From: JACOMY01 sp046233115 | Lineage (GTDB): Bacteria > Pseudomonadota > Alphaproteobacteria > Kiloniellales > JACOMY01 | Reading direction: 5' to 3' | Assembly: GCA_046233115.1 (NCBI GenBank) | Contig: JBJXHM010000001.1 | Coordinates: 1,165,616-1,229,615 of the forward strand | DNA length: 64,000 nucleotides | Shown: in pieces, positions 18,015-26,050 of the stretch | How the letters are laid out: each line of letters opens with the position of its first letter | Numbering within the stretch: position 1 is the stretch's first letter | The notes under the pieces: generated by a model | Told to the model about the DNA's origin: nothing | The model's database searches: none | Seen by the model: only the letters and a program-made list of their open reading frames with translations | Translations under genes and position numbers: made by a program

Positions 18015-18039
18015 GCGACTGAAAGCGATTATCAGTCGC
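18015..18039. promoter_or_regulatory. Candidate iron-responsive operator upstream of fbpA
   Basis: A perfect 8-bp inverted repeat, GCGACTGA and TCAGTCGC, with a 9-bp centre (AAGCGATTA). It ends 28 bp before the fbpA start codon. The inner GATTATCA on one arm resembles Fur-box half-sites. The location, immediately upstream of a ferric-iron binding protein gene, suggests a Fur- or Irr-type operator, but the regulator is inferred. Confidence 0.45.
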
Positions 18040-18067
18040 GCGTGAAAACAACATGGAAGGGATAGCG

Positions 18068-19114
18068 ATGAGACACGATAGGACCGCCAGGCAGACCGCA
18101 TTGCGCCGCTTTGGATCGGCGCTGCTCCTGACGGCCGTTCTCTTGCCGGGCGCGGCCTTGGCCGAGGGCGAGGTCAACGTCTACTCCTCGCGTCACTACG
18201 GTAACGACGACGAGCTCTTCAACGGCTTCACCGAGAAGACCGGGATCACGGTCAATCGCATCGAGGGCAAGGGGCCGGCCCTGCTGGAGCGTATGAAGAG
18301 CGAGGGTGAGGATGGTCCTGCCGACGTCTTTATCACCGTCGACGCCGGCATGTTCTGGCGCGCCGAGGAGGCCGGGATCTTCCAGCCGACCAAATCGGCC
18401 GTGCTGGAGGAGCGCATTCCGGCGCATCTGCGCGATCCCGAAGGTCGCTGGTTCGGGTTCTCCAAGCGAGCCCGGGTGATCCTGGTCGATCCCGAGAAGG
18501 TGCCCAATCCGCCTAAGCGCTACGAGGATCTGGCCAAGGACGAGTACAAGGACCTGATCTGCATCCGCTCCAGCACCAACATCTATAACCTCTCGCTGAT
18601 GGCCTCGATCCTCGCGGCCGACGGCGCCGAGGCAGGGCAGGACTGGGCGAACGGCGTGGTGGCCAACATGGCCCGCGACCCGCAGGGCGGCGACACCGAC
18701 CAGATCAAGGCGGTCGGCGCCGGGCAGTGCGGCATTGCCGTGGCCAACACCTATTATCTGGTCCGCCTGCTCACCAGCGACGATCCCGAGCTCAAGGCCA
18801 TGGCCGAGCGCCTGACCGTGATCTTCCCGAACCAGGAGGATCGCGGCACCCACGTCAACATCTCGGGCGCCGGCGTGGTGAAGGGGGCCGAGCACCGCGA
18901 GAATGCGATCAAGCTGCTGGAGTACCTGGCCAGCGACGAGGCGCAGGACCACTTTGCCAACGGCAACAACGAGTACCCCGTGGTCGAGGGCGTGGCGGCC
19001 AACGCCGCGGTGGTGGGTCTCGGCAGCTTCAAGGAGGACGAGCTCAACGTCTCGGTCCTGGGCCAGTTGCAGCCCGAAGCCGCCAAGGTCATGGACCGCG
19101 CCGGCTGGCAGTAG
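18068..19114 (+). CDS. fbpA: Ferric iron ABC transporter substrate-binding protein (FbpA/AfuA/FutA)
   Basis: A 348-residue periplasmic Fe(III)-binding protein with a Sec signal peptide (FGSALLLTAVLLPGAALA, cleaved near residue 32). The mature protein opens with VNVYSSRHYGNDDELF, typical of FbpA/FutA. Tyrosine-rich iron-site segments follow, such as NTYYLVRLL near residue 230. The start at 18068 was preferred to 18053 because AAGGGA lies 8 nt upstream. A palindrome precedes it and a strong terminator follows. The permease gene is convergent; no ATPase gene is nearby. Confidence 0.9.
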   Translation: MRHDRTARQTALRRFGSALLLTAVLLPGAALAEGEVNVYSSRHYGNDDELFNGFTEKTGITVNRIEGKGPALLERMKSEGEDGPADVFITVDAGMFWRAEEAGIFQPTKSAVLEERIPAHLRDPEGRWFGFSKRARVILVDPEKVPNPPKRYEDLAKDEYKDLICIRSSTNIYNLSLMASILAADGAEAGQDWANGVVANMARDPQGGDTDQIKAVGAGQCGIAVANTYYLVRLLTSDDPELKAMAERLTVIFPNQEDRGTHVNISGAGVVKGAEHRENAIKLLEYLASDEAQDHFANGNNEYPVVEGVAANAAVVGLGSFKEDELNVSVLGQLQPEAAKVMDRAGWQ

Positions 19115-19135
19115 TCCGGCAACCTCTTGCGTCCG

Positions 19136-19172
19136 AAGAGCGGTCGGGATCCGGTCCCGGCCGCTCTTTTTT
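19136..19172 (+). terminator. Rho-independent terminator of fbpA
   Basis: A 14-bp stem with one G-T pair, AAGAGCGGTCGGGA pairing with TCCCGGCCGCTCTT around a 5-nt loop (TCCGG), followed directly by a run of T. It lies 22 bp after the fbpA stop codon. Confidence 0.9.
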
Positions 19173-19207
19173 GCGGGCTTCTATTTCATCTCTTTTTCAA
19201 GAACCCC

Positions 19208-19229
19208 TATTAATCAATTGTAATTAATA
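19208..19229. repeat. AT-rich inverted repeat between convergent iron genes
   Basis: TATTAAT and ATTAATA flank an 8-bp centre. It is strikingly AT-rich against the GC-rich background and sits between the fbpA terminator and the end of the permease gene. It may help terminate the minus-strand transcript, but there is no GC stem. Confidence 0.35.
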
Positions 19230-19253
19230 AAGAATAGAGGCTTCATTGGGTGG

Positions 19254-20951
19254 CTAGAGGCCGGGCCGCCCCTTGGCGATGGCCCGCGAGAGCAGGATCA
19301 CTGGCAGGATCCCGACCGCGACGATGGCGAGCGAGGGCAGGCCGGCCTGGGCCAGGCGCTCGTCGGAGGCCAGGTTGTGTGCTTGCACCGCCAGGGTGTC
19401 CATGTTGAAGGGGCGCAGCAGCAGGGTTGCCGGTAGCTCCTTCATCACGTCGACGAAGACCAGCAGCCCGGCGGTGGCGAGCCCGCTGTAGAGCAGTGGG
19501 GCGTGGATCTCGCGCAGCACCGCGCCGGGCCGCCGGCCCAGGGTGCGTGCGGCCTCGTCGAGGCTGAAGCGGATCTTGCTGAGGCTGGCATCCAGGGTGT
19601 TCAGCGAGACCGAGAGGAATCGGACCAGATAGGCATAGATGAGGGCGGCCAGCGAGCCGCTGAGCAGCAGGCCGCCGTCCCAGCCGGTGAGGCCGCTAAT
19701 CGCCGCGGAGAGCGCATGGTCGAAGGCGGTGAGCGGGATGATGGCGCCGACCGCGATCACCGTGCCGGGCACGGCGTAGCCCATTCCGGCCAGGCGCGAG
19801 AGGGCGGCGAGGATGCGGCTGCCGCGCTGACGCAGGCCATAGGCCAGGAAGAGGCCGATCAGCACGGCCAGCACCGCGGTCATCGCGCCCAGCGAGAAGG
19901 AGTTCCAGGCCCAGCCGAGGAAGCGTGCATCGACCGCGCCGCCGGCCTCCGCCAACCACATCCTGAGCAGGATGGCGGCAGGGACCAGGAAACCCAGCAA
20001 CAACGGCAAGGCGCAGGCCAGGAAGGCCAGGGCGGCTCGGTAGCCGCGCAGGCGGAACTGCGGCAGGCTGCTGTAGCGTCCGGTGGTGTGGTGGAACTGC
20101 TTGCGGCTGCGACTCCAGCGCTCCATCAGCAGCAGGCCGAGCACGCCGATCAGCAATACGGCCGAGAGCTGGGCTGCGGCGATGCGGTCGCCGAAGGCGC
20201 TGAAGGCCCGCACGATGCCGGTGGTGAAGGTCTGGACCCCGAAGAAGGAGACGGTTCCGTAGTCGGCCAGGGTCTCCATCAGTGCCAGCGAGGTGCCGGC
20301 GACGATCGCCGGCCGCGCCAACGGGAGGGCGACCGAGAAGAACAGGGTCCAGGGCCGGTAACCCAGGGTGCGGCCGACCTCGAGCACGCAGACCGACTGC
20401 TGCAGGAAGGCGGCGCGGGCCAGCAGGTAGACATAGGGGTAGAGCACCAGGCTCAGCAGCAGCGCCGCGCCCGGCAGCGAGCGCACCTGCGGGAACCAGT
20501 AGTCGCCGACCTGCCAGCCGAAGCTCGCCCTGAGCCAGCTCTGCAGCGGCCCGGCGACGTCGAGCGCGTCGGTGTAGGCATAGGCGACGACATAGCCCGG
20601 CACCGAGAGCGGCAGCACCAGGGCCCAGGCGAAGATGCGGTCGCCGGGAAAGCGGCAGAGGGTAGTGAGCCAGGCCGTGGCACTGCCGATGACCGGGGCC
20701 AGGACTCCGACCGCCAGGACAAGCAGCAGCGAGTTGGCGATGTAGCGCGGCAGCAGCGTCTCGCTGAGATGGGCCCAGCTCCCCTGATCGGGCAGCACCA
20801 GATGCGCGAGCACGCTGAGGATCGGCAGCACCAGCAGCAACGCGGTGATTGCCAGCGGCCAGGCCAGTCCGCGGACCAGTCCCCGCGCCGGTCTTGCGTC
20901 GCTGGCGCCCTGTCCGGGAGCCTCGCCCAGCTCCATCGCCCCCCCGCTCAT
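19254..20951 (-). CDS. fbpB: Iron(III) ABC transporter permease, fused two-half type (FbpB)
   Basis: A 565-residue inner-membrane permease made of two homologous halves, about 12 hydrophobic segments in total. Each half has an EAA docking loop: EVGRTLGYRPWTLFF near residue 191, and DEAARTLGRRPGAVL in the second half. This fused layout is characteristic of FbpB/AfuB/SfuB ferric permeases. The ATG at 20951 is followed by another ATG five codons later with a G-rich tract upstream, so the start is uncertain by five residues. It is convergent with fbpA and separated from it by a terminator. Confidence 0.9.
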   Translation of the reverse strand: MSGGAMELGEAPGQGASDARPARGLVRGLAWPLAITALLLVLPILSVLAHLVLPDQGSWAHLSETLLPRYIANSLLLVLAVGVLAPVIGSATAWLTTLCRFPGDRIFAWALVLPLSVPGYVVAYAYTDALDVAGPLQSWLRASFGWQVGDYWFPQVRSLPGAALLLSLVLYPYVYLLARAAFLQQSVCVLEVGRTLGYRPWTLFFSVALPLARPAIVAGTSLALMETLADYGTVSFFGVQTFTTGIVRAFSAFGDRIAAAQLSAVLLIGVLGLLLMERWSRSRKQFHHTTGRYSSLPQFRLRGYRAALAFLACALPLLLGFLVPAAILLRMWLAEAGGAVDARFLGWAWNSFSLGAMTAVLAVLIGLFLAYGLRQRGSRILAALSRLAGMGYAVPGTVIAVGAIIPLTAFDHALSAAISGLTGWDGGLLLSGSLAALIYAYLVRFLSVSLNTLDASLSKIRFSLDEAARTLGRRPGAVLREIHAPLLYSGLATAGLLVFVDVMKELPATLLLRPFNMDTLAVQAHNLASDERLAQAGLPSLAIVAVGILPVILLSRAIAKGRPGL

Positions 20952-21081
20952 AGGCGGAAAGCCTTACAGATTTGAGAAAAGTTGCTTTGCCCACGGAAAA
21001 GGGCACGGGCCATCTTGCTGGCCGCCGTGATATTCCGTATACCCCTCAGCGCGTTAGATGAGGCGCTGCAGGGAGTAGTGG

Positions 21082-21498
21082 ATGACGTCGCTTTTGTCGC
21101 CTGACTACAAACCAACTGACACCGAACCTTTCATGAGCCAGCGCATGAAGGAATATTTCCGTCAGAAGCTGCTGAGCTGGAAAAAGGAGCTCCTCTACGA
21201 ATCGAGTGAGACGATCAATAACCTGCAGGAGAGCAGCGTATCGGAGCCCGACATCGCCGATCGTGCCTCGCTGGAAACCGACCGTGCCCTAGAGCTACGC
21301 ACCCGCGATCGCGAACGCAAGTTGATCGCAAAGATCAATGCGGCCTTGCAGCGGATCGAGGACGGCACCTACGGCTACTGCGAAGAGACTGGTGAGCCGA
21401 TCACCATCCGGCGCCTGGAGGCGAGGCCGATCGCCACGCTCTCGATAGAAGCGCAGGAGCGGCACGAGCGGATGGAGCGCACCCAGCGCGACGACTGA
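21082..21498 (+). CDS. dksA: DksA/TraR family RNA polymerase-binding regulator
   Basis: A 138-residue DksA: coiled coil over about residues 20-90, then the zinc-finger-like region GYCEETGEPITIRRLEARPIATLS and the tail EAQERHERMERTQRDD. DksA enters the RNA polymerase secondary channel and, with ppGpp, tunes stable-RNA and biosynthetic promoters. Of the four canonical zinc-binding cysteines only C100 remains; the other positions are T103, S121 and A124. This matches the low-cysteine DksA proteins known in alphaproteobacteria. GGGAG lies upstream of the ATG. A terminator follows. Confidence 0.93.
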   Translation: MTSLLSPDYKPTDTEPFMSQRMKEYFRQKLLSWKKELLYESSETINNLQESSVSEPDIADRASLETDRALELRTRDRERKLIAKINAALQRIEDGTYGYCEETGEPITIRRLEARPIATLSIEAQERHERMERTQRDD

Positions 21499-21503
21499 TC
21501 GCG

Positions 21504-21540
21504 GAAAGGGGCGCAGGCGACTTGGCCGGCGCCCTTTTTT
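21504..21540 (+). terminator. Rho-independent terminator of dksA
   Basis: GGGCGC and GCGCCC form the outer stem, with an imperfect inner AGGC/GGCC pairing, followed by six T. It starts about 5 bp after the dksA stop codon. Confidence 0.8.
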
Positions 21541-21846
21541 GCTTTGCTGCGATCCTGACCTGCGACTCTGGAGCAGCGGCGGAGGGAAGTGCCTCGGTAC
21601 AACCGTTCCGCGCCCGGAGTGCTCTGCGCCAACGCCAGCAGGCAGGAGCTGCCGCTTCTGCCGAGTCGCGCGCGGCGGCGGACCCTGGAACCCGCCCAAG
21701 CAACTTCCAAACTGCTGTGATCGCTGTTGTTCTGCCGCCATCTCTCCGTTTGTTCTCTTTTTGATCTTGCCTTTTTGAGAACAAAGAGGGTACGATCGCT
21801 TCATTGCCGCGCGGGTGCCGGCTGTGGGATAAGGAGGGACATGCGC
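21541..21846 (+). other. recA upstream region
   Basis: After the dksA terminator there are about 200 bp with no recognisable feature. The region then turns T-rich and carries the inverted repeat and SOS-like half-sites described separately at 21749-21793. A strong AAGGAGG ribosome-binding site lies at 21831-21837. Confidence 0.5.
21749..21793. promoter_or_regulatory. SOS-like (LexA) operator region and long inverted repeat upstream of recA
   Basis: TTTGTTCTC (21749-21757) and GAGAACAAA (21777-21785) are a perfect 9-bp inverted repeat around a 19-bp centre. Each arm also starts a near match to the alphaproteobacterial LexA box GTTC-N7-GTTC: GTTC-N7-GATC at 21752-21766, and GAAC-N7-GTAC (reverse orientation) at 21779-21793. 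Each has one mismatch. The position about 55-100 bp before recA fits SOS control. Confidence 0.5.
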
Positions 21847-22923
21847 ATGGCGCAGACAAGCCTACGTCTTGTGACGGGAGAGAACGTGGACAAGGAAAAA
21901 GCGTTGCAGGCCGCCCTCGGACAGATCGAGCGAGCCTTCGGCAAGGGCTCGATCATGAAGCTGGGCGCCAACAAGCAGGCCGTGGAGGCGGAGGTCGTCT
22001 CTACCGGGTCGCTTGGTCTCGATATCGCGCTTGGCATCGGTGGCCTTCCCAAGGGGCGGGTGGTCGAGATCTACGGGCCGGAGAGCTCCGGCAAGACCAC
22101 GCTCGCCCTGCACGTGGTGGCGGAGGCCCAGAAGTTGGGCGGCACCTGCGCCTTCGTCGACGCGGAGCATGCACTCGATCCGGCCTATGCCCGCAAGCTG
22201 GGGGTGGACGTGGATGAGCTGCTGATCTCCCAGCCCGACGCCGGCGAGCAGGCGCTGGAGATCACCGACACCCTGGTGCGCTCCGGCGCGATCGACGTGC
22301 TGGTGGTGGATTCGGTGGCTGCCCTGGTGCCGCGGGCCGAACTGGAAGGCGAAATGGGCGATTCGCTGCCCGGACTGCAGGCGCGGCTGATGAGCCAGGC
22401 CCTGCGCAAGCTGACGGGCTCGATCTCGCGCTCCAACTGCCTGGTGATCTTCATCAACCAGATCCGCATGAAGATCGGCGTGATGTTCGGCAGCCCGGAG
22501 ACCACGACCGGCGGCAACGCGCTGAAGTTCTACAGCTCGATTCGCCTGGACATCCGCCGCATCGGCTCGGTCAAGGACCGTGACACCGTGGTCGGCAACC
22601 AGACCCGGGTGAAGGTGGTGAAGAACAAGATGGCACCGCCGTTCCGGCAGGTGGAGTTCGACATCACCTACGGCGAAGGCATCTCCAAGACCGGCGAGCT
22701 GCTGGATCTGGGAGTCACGGCCGGTGTGGTCGAGAAGTCGGGCTCCTGGTTCTCGGCCGAGGGCCAACGCATCGGTCAGGGCCGGGAGAACGCCAAGACC
22801 TTCCTGCGCGAACATCCGGAACTGGCCAACGTGATCGAGCGTAAGGTGCGCGAGAACGCCGGTCTGGTGGCCTCCGAAATGCTGGGCGGCTCGGACGAGA
22901 ACGACGAGTCGGTCGAGGACTGA
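21847..22923 (+). CDS. recA: RecA recombinase
   Basis: A 358-residue ATP-dependent strand-exchange protein and SOS co-protease. The Walker A motif GPESSGKT is at residues 77-84. Other signatures are the ALDPAYARKLGVDVDELL segment, the L1/L2 loops (FINQIRMKIGVMFGSPETTTGG) and an acidic C-terminal tail. The ATG at 21847 is preferred to the one at 21841 because AAGGAGG is then 9 nt away. Confidence 0.98.
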   Translation: MAQTSLRLVTGENVDKEKALQAALGQIERAFGKGSIMKLGANKQAVEAEVVSTGSLGLDIALGIGGLPKGRVVEIYGPESSGKTTLALHVVAEAQKLGGTCAFVDAEHALDPAYARKLGVDVDELLISQPDAGEQALEITDTLVRSGAIDVLVVDSVAALVPRAELEGEMGDSLPGLQARLMSQALRKLTGSISRSNCLVIFINQIRMKIGVMFGSPETTTGGNALKFYSSIRLDIRRIGSVKDRDTVVGNQTRVKVVKNKMAPPFRQVEFDITYGEGISKTGELLDLGVTAGVVEKSGSWFSAEGQRIGQGRENAKTFLREHPELANVIERKVRENAGLVASEMLGGSDENDESVED

Positions 22924-23155
22924 TCCGAGCAAGAGAAGAGGGTCGGAGTGCCGCCGGCGACTGCGGCATCCAATGGTTGGCCTCTCCCCGGAAGAGGAAA
23001 GAACCCCTCGGTCAGGAAGGGGACCTCGATCCCGGCGCGGCGGTTCGGGCGCAGTGGTTTGGCGCGCCGGAGGGGAGGGCTCGATAGGACGGTGGCTCGG
23101 GGCCGGTGTGGTCCCGGTCCCCGGGGCCCGTGACATGAGACTTTCGGGGGCCGTG

Positions 23156-23536
23156 ATGACCTACGAGGAATTCAACGCCTTCTGCGCCTCCTTGCCGGCG
23201 ACGACACATGTGGTGCAGTGGGGCGGCGCCGACGTCTGGAAGGTCGGCGGCAAGGTCTTCGCCATCGCCGGCTGGGACCGGGGTGCCGAACCTCACTTCA
23301 CCTTCAAGACCTCGGAGCTGGCCTTCGAGCTGTTGCGGGAAGAGCCGGGCCTGCGTCCGGCCCCCTACCTGGCCTCGCGCGGGCTGAAGTGGATTCAGCA
23401 CTATGATCGGCCGGGCCTGGATGACGACGGGCTCAAGGCCTACATCGCCCAGTCTCACCGCCTGGTCGCCCTCGGTCTCAGCAAGAAGCGTCGGCGCGAG
23501 CTTGGCCTGCTGGAGGGTGAGGGTAGCGAGACCTGA
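23156..23536 (+). CDS. MmcQ/YjbR family protein
   Basis: A 126-residue protein of the MmcQ/YjbR family (cyaY-like fold, proposed DNA-binding). Conserved segments are WGGADVWKVGGKVFAI, FKTSELAFELLRE and GLKWIQHY. The length fits the family (about 115-125). An in-frame ATG at 23135 would add seven residues; 23156 was chosen because the conserved fold begins with MTYEEF. It stands alone between recA and a secreted putative protease gene. Function unproven in the family. Confidence 0.8.
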   Translation: MTYEEFNAFCASLPATTHVVQWGGADVWKVGGKVFAIAGWDRGAEPHFTFKTSELAFELLREEPGLRPAPYLASRGLKWIQHYDRPGLDDDGLKAYIAQSHRLVALGLSKKRRRELGLLEGEGSET

Positions 23537-23902
23537 CGGCGGGTCGGGAAAGTTGGCCACCGCGGCCGGCCTGCAGTCGACCGCATCGCCGGCGGCAGGC
23601 GCGCGGAAACCTGGATCGCGCGGCAGCCCCTGAGATCCGCCTGGGAGTTTCCGGCGCAGAACAACAGGTCCGAACCGAGCTGACCCGAAGGCTGTTTCTG
23701 ATAGCGGACGGTATCCGGCCACGTCCGCTCCGACCAAAATCGAAAAACCGCAAGATTCTGAAATCACGTCGTTCCAACCTAGCGTGAAGATGGTCTAAGC
23801 TTCGGCGATTGGAGGTAGCAGTCGGCCGTTGATCTTCGCGCTGACCCCCCAGCGGTTGCCGAAGAGCGTTTCGGCCGGCGACGGACACAAGGGGAGAGAA
23901 CA
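23537..23902. other. Gene-free stretch upstream of putative metallopeptidase
   Basis: About 365 bp with no convincing coding sequence on either strand. The last part carries GGGGAGAG, the ribosome-binding site of the next gene. No clear terminator or operator was recognised. Confidence 0.5.
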
Positions 23903-25960
23903 GTGGGTCTTGTGAGACGCGGGCTTTGGGGCCTGGTTGCGGCGCTTCTCATCAGCGCACTTCCCGTTGGCAACGCCAGCCGGGCGGACATCGCCGATCA
24001 TGTCGGGCCTCTTGCCGAGGCCTTTCAACTGGGCACCGACGGTGCTTGGACGACCTCGCTCAGCAACGGCTGGCTGATGCTGTCCAACACCACCGAGGAC
24101 GATGCGGTCCTCTACTTCCGGCGTGGCCATGATCCGCTGAACGGCGGAACGCGCACGGTCAAGGTCAACGTGGCCCTGCGGCCGAAGGGCGACAAGATCA
24201 CCGAGATCGGGCTGCTGTTCGACTACAAGGCGGCGGACGACTACAAGGCCTTCACGCTCGGCAGCGACAAGGCGCTGTCGCTCTGGGTGCGCGATGCGAG
24301 CGGCCTCAACCATGGCGGCACCGCCGAAAGCGTCCAGGGCAAAGGCGACGGTAGCGACGTCCTCTCTCTCGAGCAGACGCCCAAGGAGGCGCGGCTCCTG
24401 ATCAACGGCAACACCGCCTTCGTGCTGGAGAAGGACGGCGGTTTCTCCGACACCGTGGGCCTGCTGGTGCTGGGCGCCGGCCGCTTTGCCTTCGACGGCT
24501 ATGAGGTCGCCCAGGTGGCCGCGGCTCCTGGCGGCGGCGACGACGGCTTCCCGCCGCCCGGTGGCGGCGGTCAGCAGGGTGGCGACGATGGCTTCCCGCC
24601 GCCCGGCGGCGGCGAGCAGGGCGAGCCGCAGACCACGGACAACCCGCCAAAGCAGACGCCCGGTGGGCAGCCCGAGCTCACCGAGCAGGAGCAGTACGTC
24701 GCCTCGGTGCTGCTGGGCACCACCTTCGGCGTGCTGTTCCACGAACTGGGCCACGCGATGATCGGCGAGCTGCAGCTCCCGGCCACCGGGCCCGAGGAGG
24801 ACGTGGCCGACGAGTTCTCGGCCTTCATCCTGGGTGCGGCCTTCGAAGACGAGAACGTGCCGGAAGACCCGCAGGAAGCCAGGATCCTGCAGAATCTGGT
24901 GAAGTACTCCACCCTGCTCTGGTACTACAACGGCAAGAAGATGGAGGCGCAGGGCGGCACCGAGCCCTGGCAGGACGAGCACTCGCCCAGCCTGACCCGC
25001 TTCCGCAACGGCTTCTGCATCATCTACGGCGGCAATTCGGAGCGCTATGAGACGCTGGCCGATCAGGTTGGTTTCCCGCCGCGCAATCGCGAGCGCTGCA
25101 AGGTGGACTACGCCAAGCGCTACGCCGCTTGGGAGAAGCTGCTGGCCACCGTCGCGCGCGACCTGGGTCCGGATTCTCCCGGAAAACTGCCTGCCGACAC
25201 GCCCGGCGGCAGGGTGCTGGTGACCTTCGAACAGCCCACCAGCGAGCTGGGCAAGGCGATGATGCCGATGCTGCGCGACACCGGCGTGATGACCGAGCTT
25301 GCGACGATGCTGGAGAAGACCTTCGTCTGGCCGCGCGACTTCCACTTCGTCTTTCGCGACTGTCAGGAGCTGAACGCCTGGTACGATCCCAGCGAAGGCA
25401 AGATCACCATGTGCTACTCGATCATCGAGTTCTTCTCCAAGGTGGTCTTCGAGGCGGAGGGCGGCCAGACCGGTCCAGGGCAACCGCAGCCTCAGCCGAT
25501 GCCGCAGCCTCAGCCGATGCCGCAACCGCAGCCTCAGCCGATGCCGCAACCCCAGCCCCAACCACAGCCTCAGCCTCAGCCCCAACCCCAGCCCCAGCCG
25601 AGCCAGCAACCGACGAAGGCCGATGCCATCGCCTTCTTCACCGGGGTCTGGTCCGGTACCATCCCCTCGGGCTGGGGCCCGGTGCAGGTGCAGGTGCAGT
25701 ATGTAGCCGACGGCAGCTATCACACGATCATCCAGGCTGGCGGCATGCGGACCGACATTTGGGGACAGTGGACGGCGGACCCTCTGGGCAAGGGCTTGGC
25801 AACGATCACCACCAACCCCACGGGCTGGAATCCGCCGCAGCTTTGTGATGCCTACGGCAACTGCCAGCCGCAGTACTTCTACCCGGAGAGCTTCCAGGTG
25901 CGAATCCTGGATCAGAACCGGGTGCAGTCGGATGCGGGTGTGTTTCAGCGCATCCAGTAG
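23903..25960 (+). CDS. Secreted DUF4344-type putative metallopeptidase, multidomain
   Basis: A 685-residue secreted protein starting at GTG 23903 (GGAG 8 nt upstream), with a signal peptide to about residue 28. Residues about 30-205 resemble a jelly-roll/lectin-like domain. A Gly/Pro linker with repeated DDGFPPPGGG follows (210-260). Then comes the zinc-peptidase-like domain with HELGH at 280-284 and a downstream acidic DEFSAF around 303-308 as possible third ligand, matching the DUF4344 family. A long Pro-Gln repeat linker precedes a C-terminal domain (about 575-685) of unknown type. The ligand-like start and two flexible linkers suggest a cell-surface or exported hydrolase. Confidence 0.8.
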   Translation: MGLVRRGLWGLVAALLISALPVGNASRADIADHVGPLAEAFQLGTDGAWTTSLSNGWLMLSNTTEDDAVLYFRRGHDPLNGGTRTVKVNVALRPKGDKITEIGLLFDYKAADDYKAFTLGSDKALSLWVRDASGLNHGGTAESVQGKGDGSDVLSLEQTPKEARLLINGNTAFVLEKDGGFSDTVGLLVLGAGRFAFDGYEVAQVAAAPGGGDDGFPPPGGGGQQGGDDGFPPPGGGEQGEPQTTDNPPKQTPGGQPELTEQEQYVASVLLGTTFGVLFHELGHAMIGELQLPATGPEEDVADEFSAFILGAAFEDENVPEDPQEARILQNLVKYSTLLWYYNGKKMEAQGGTEPWQDEHSPSLTRFRNGFCIIYGGNSERYETLADQVGFPPRNRERCKVDYAKRYAAWEKLLATVARDLGPDSPGKLPADTPGGRVLVTFEQPTSELGKAMMPMLRDTGVMTELATMLEKTFVWPRDFHFVFRDCQELNAWYDPSEGKITMCYSIIEFFSKVVFEAEGGQTGPGQPQPQPMPQPQPMPQPQPQPMPQPQPQPQPQPQPQPQPQPSQQPTKADAIAFFTGVWSGTIPSGWGPVQVQVQYVADGSYHTIIQAGGMRTDIWGQWTADPLGKGLATITTNPTGWNPPQLCDAYGNCQPQYFYPESFQVRILDQNRVQSDAGVFQRIQ
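25474..25612 (+). repeat. Pro-Gln/Met coding repeat (linker)
   Basis: Short CAGCCTCAGCCG-like units (encoding PQPQPMPQPQP) repeat over about 140 bp inside the DUF4344-type gene. They encode an extended flexible linker between the peptidase domain and the C-terminal domain. Such tracts are prone to length change. Confidence 0.85.
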
Positions 25961-26050
25961 CCCCAGGCGGCGTGGCGAGCAGGGCAGGGTCCGGGCGGAG
26001 AGGGTGATCGCACTCTAGCCGCCCGGTACTGCCTTGCGCTAAGGAGGGCC

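Noticed and set aside
23795..25723. Long antisense frame across the DUF4344-type gene
   Set aside because: Low-complexity Leu/Arg/Gly repeats mirror the Pro-Gln linker; no recognisable domain.
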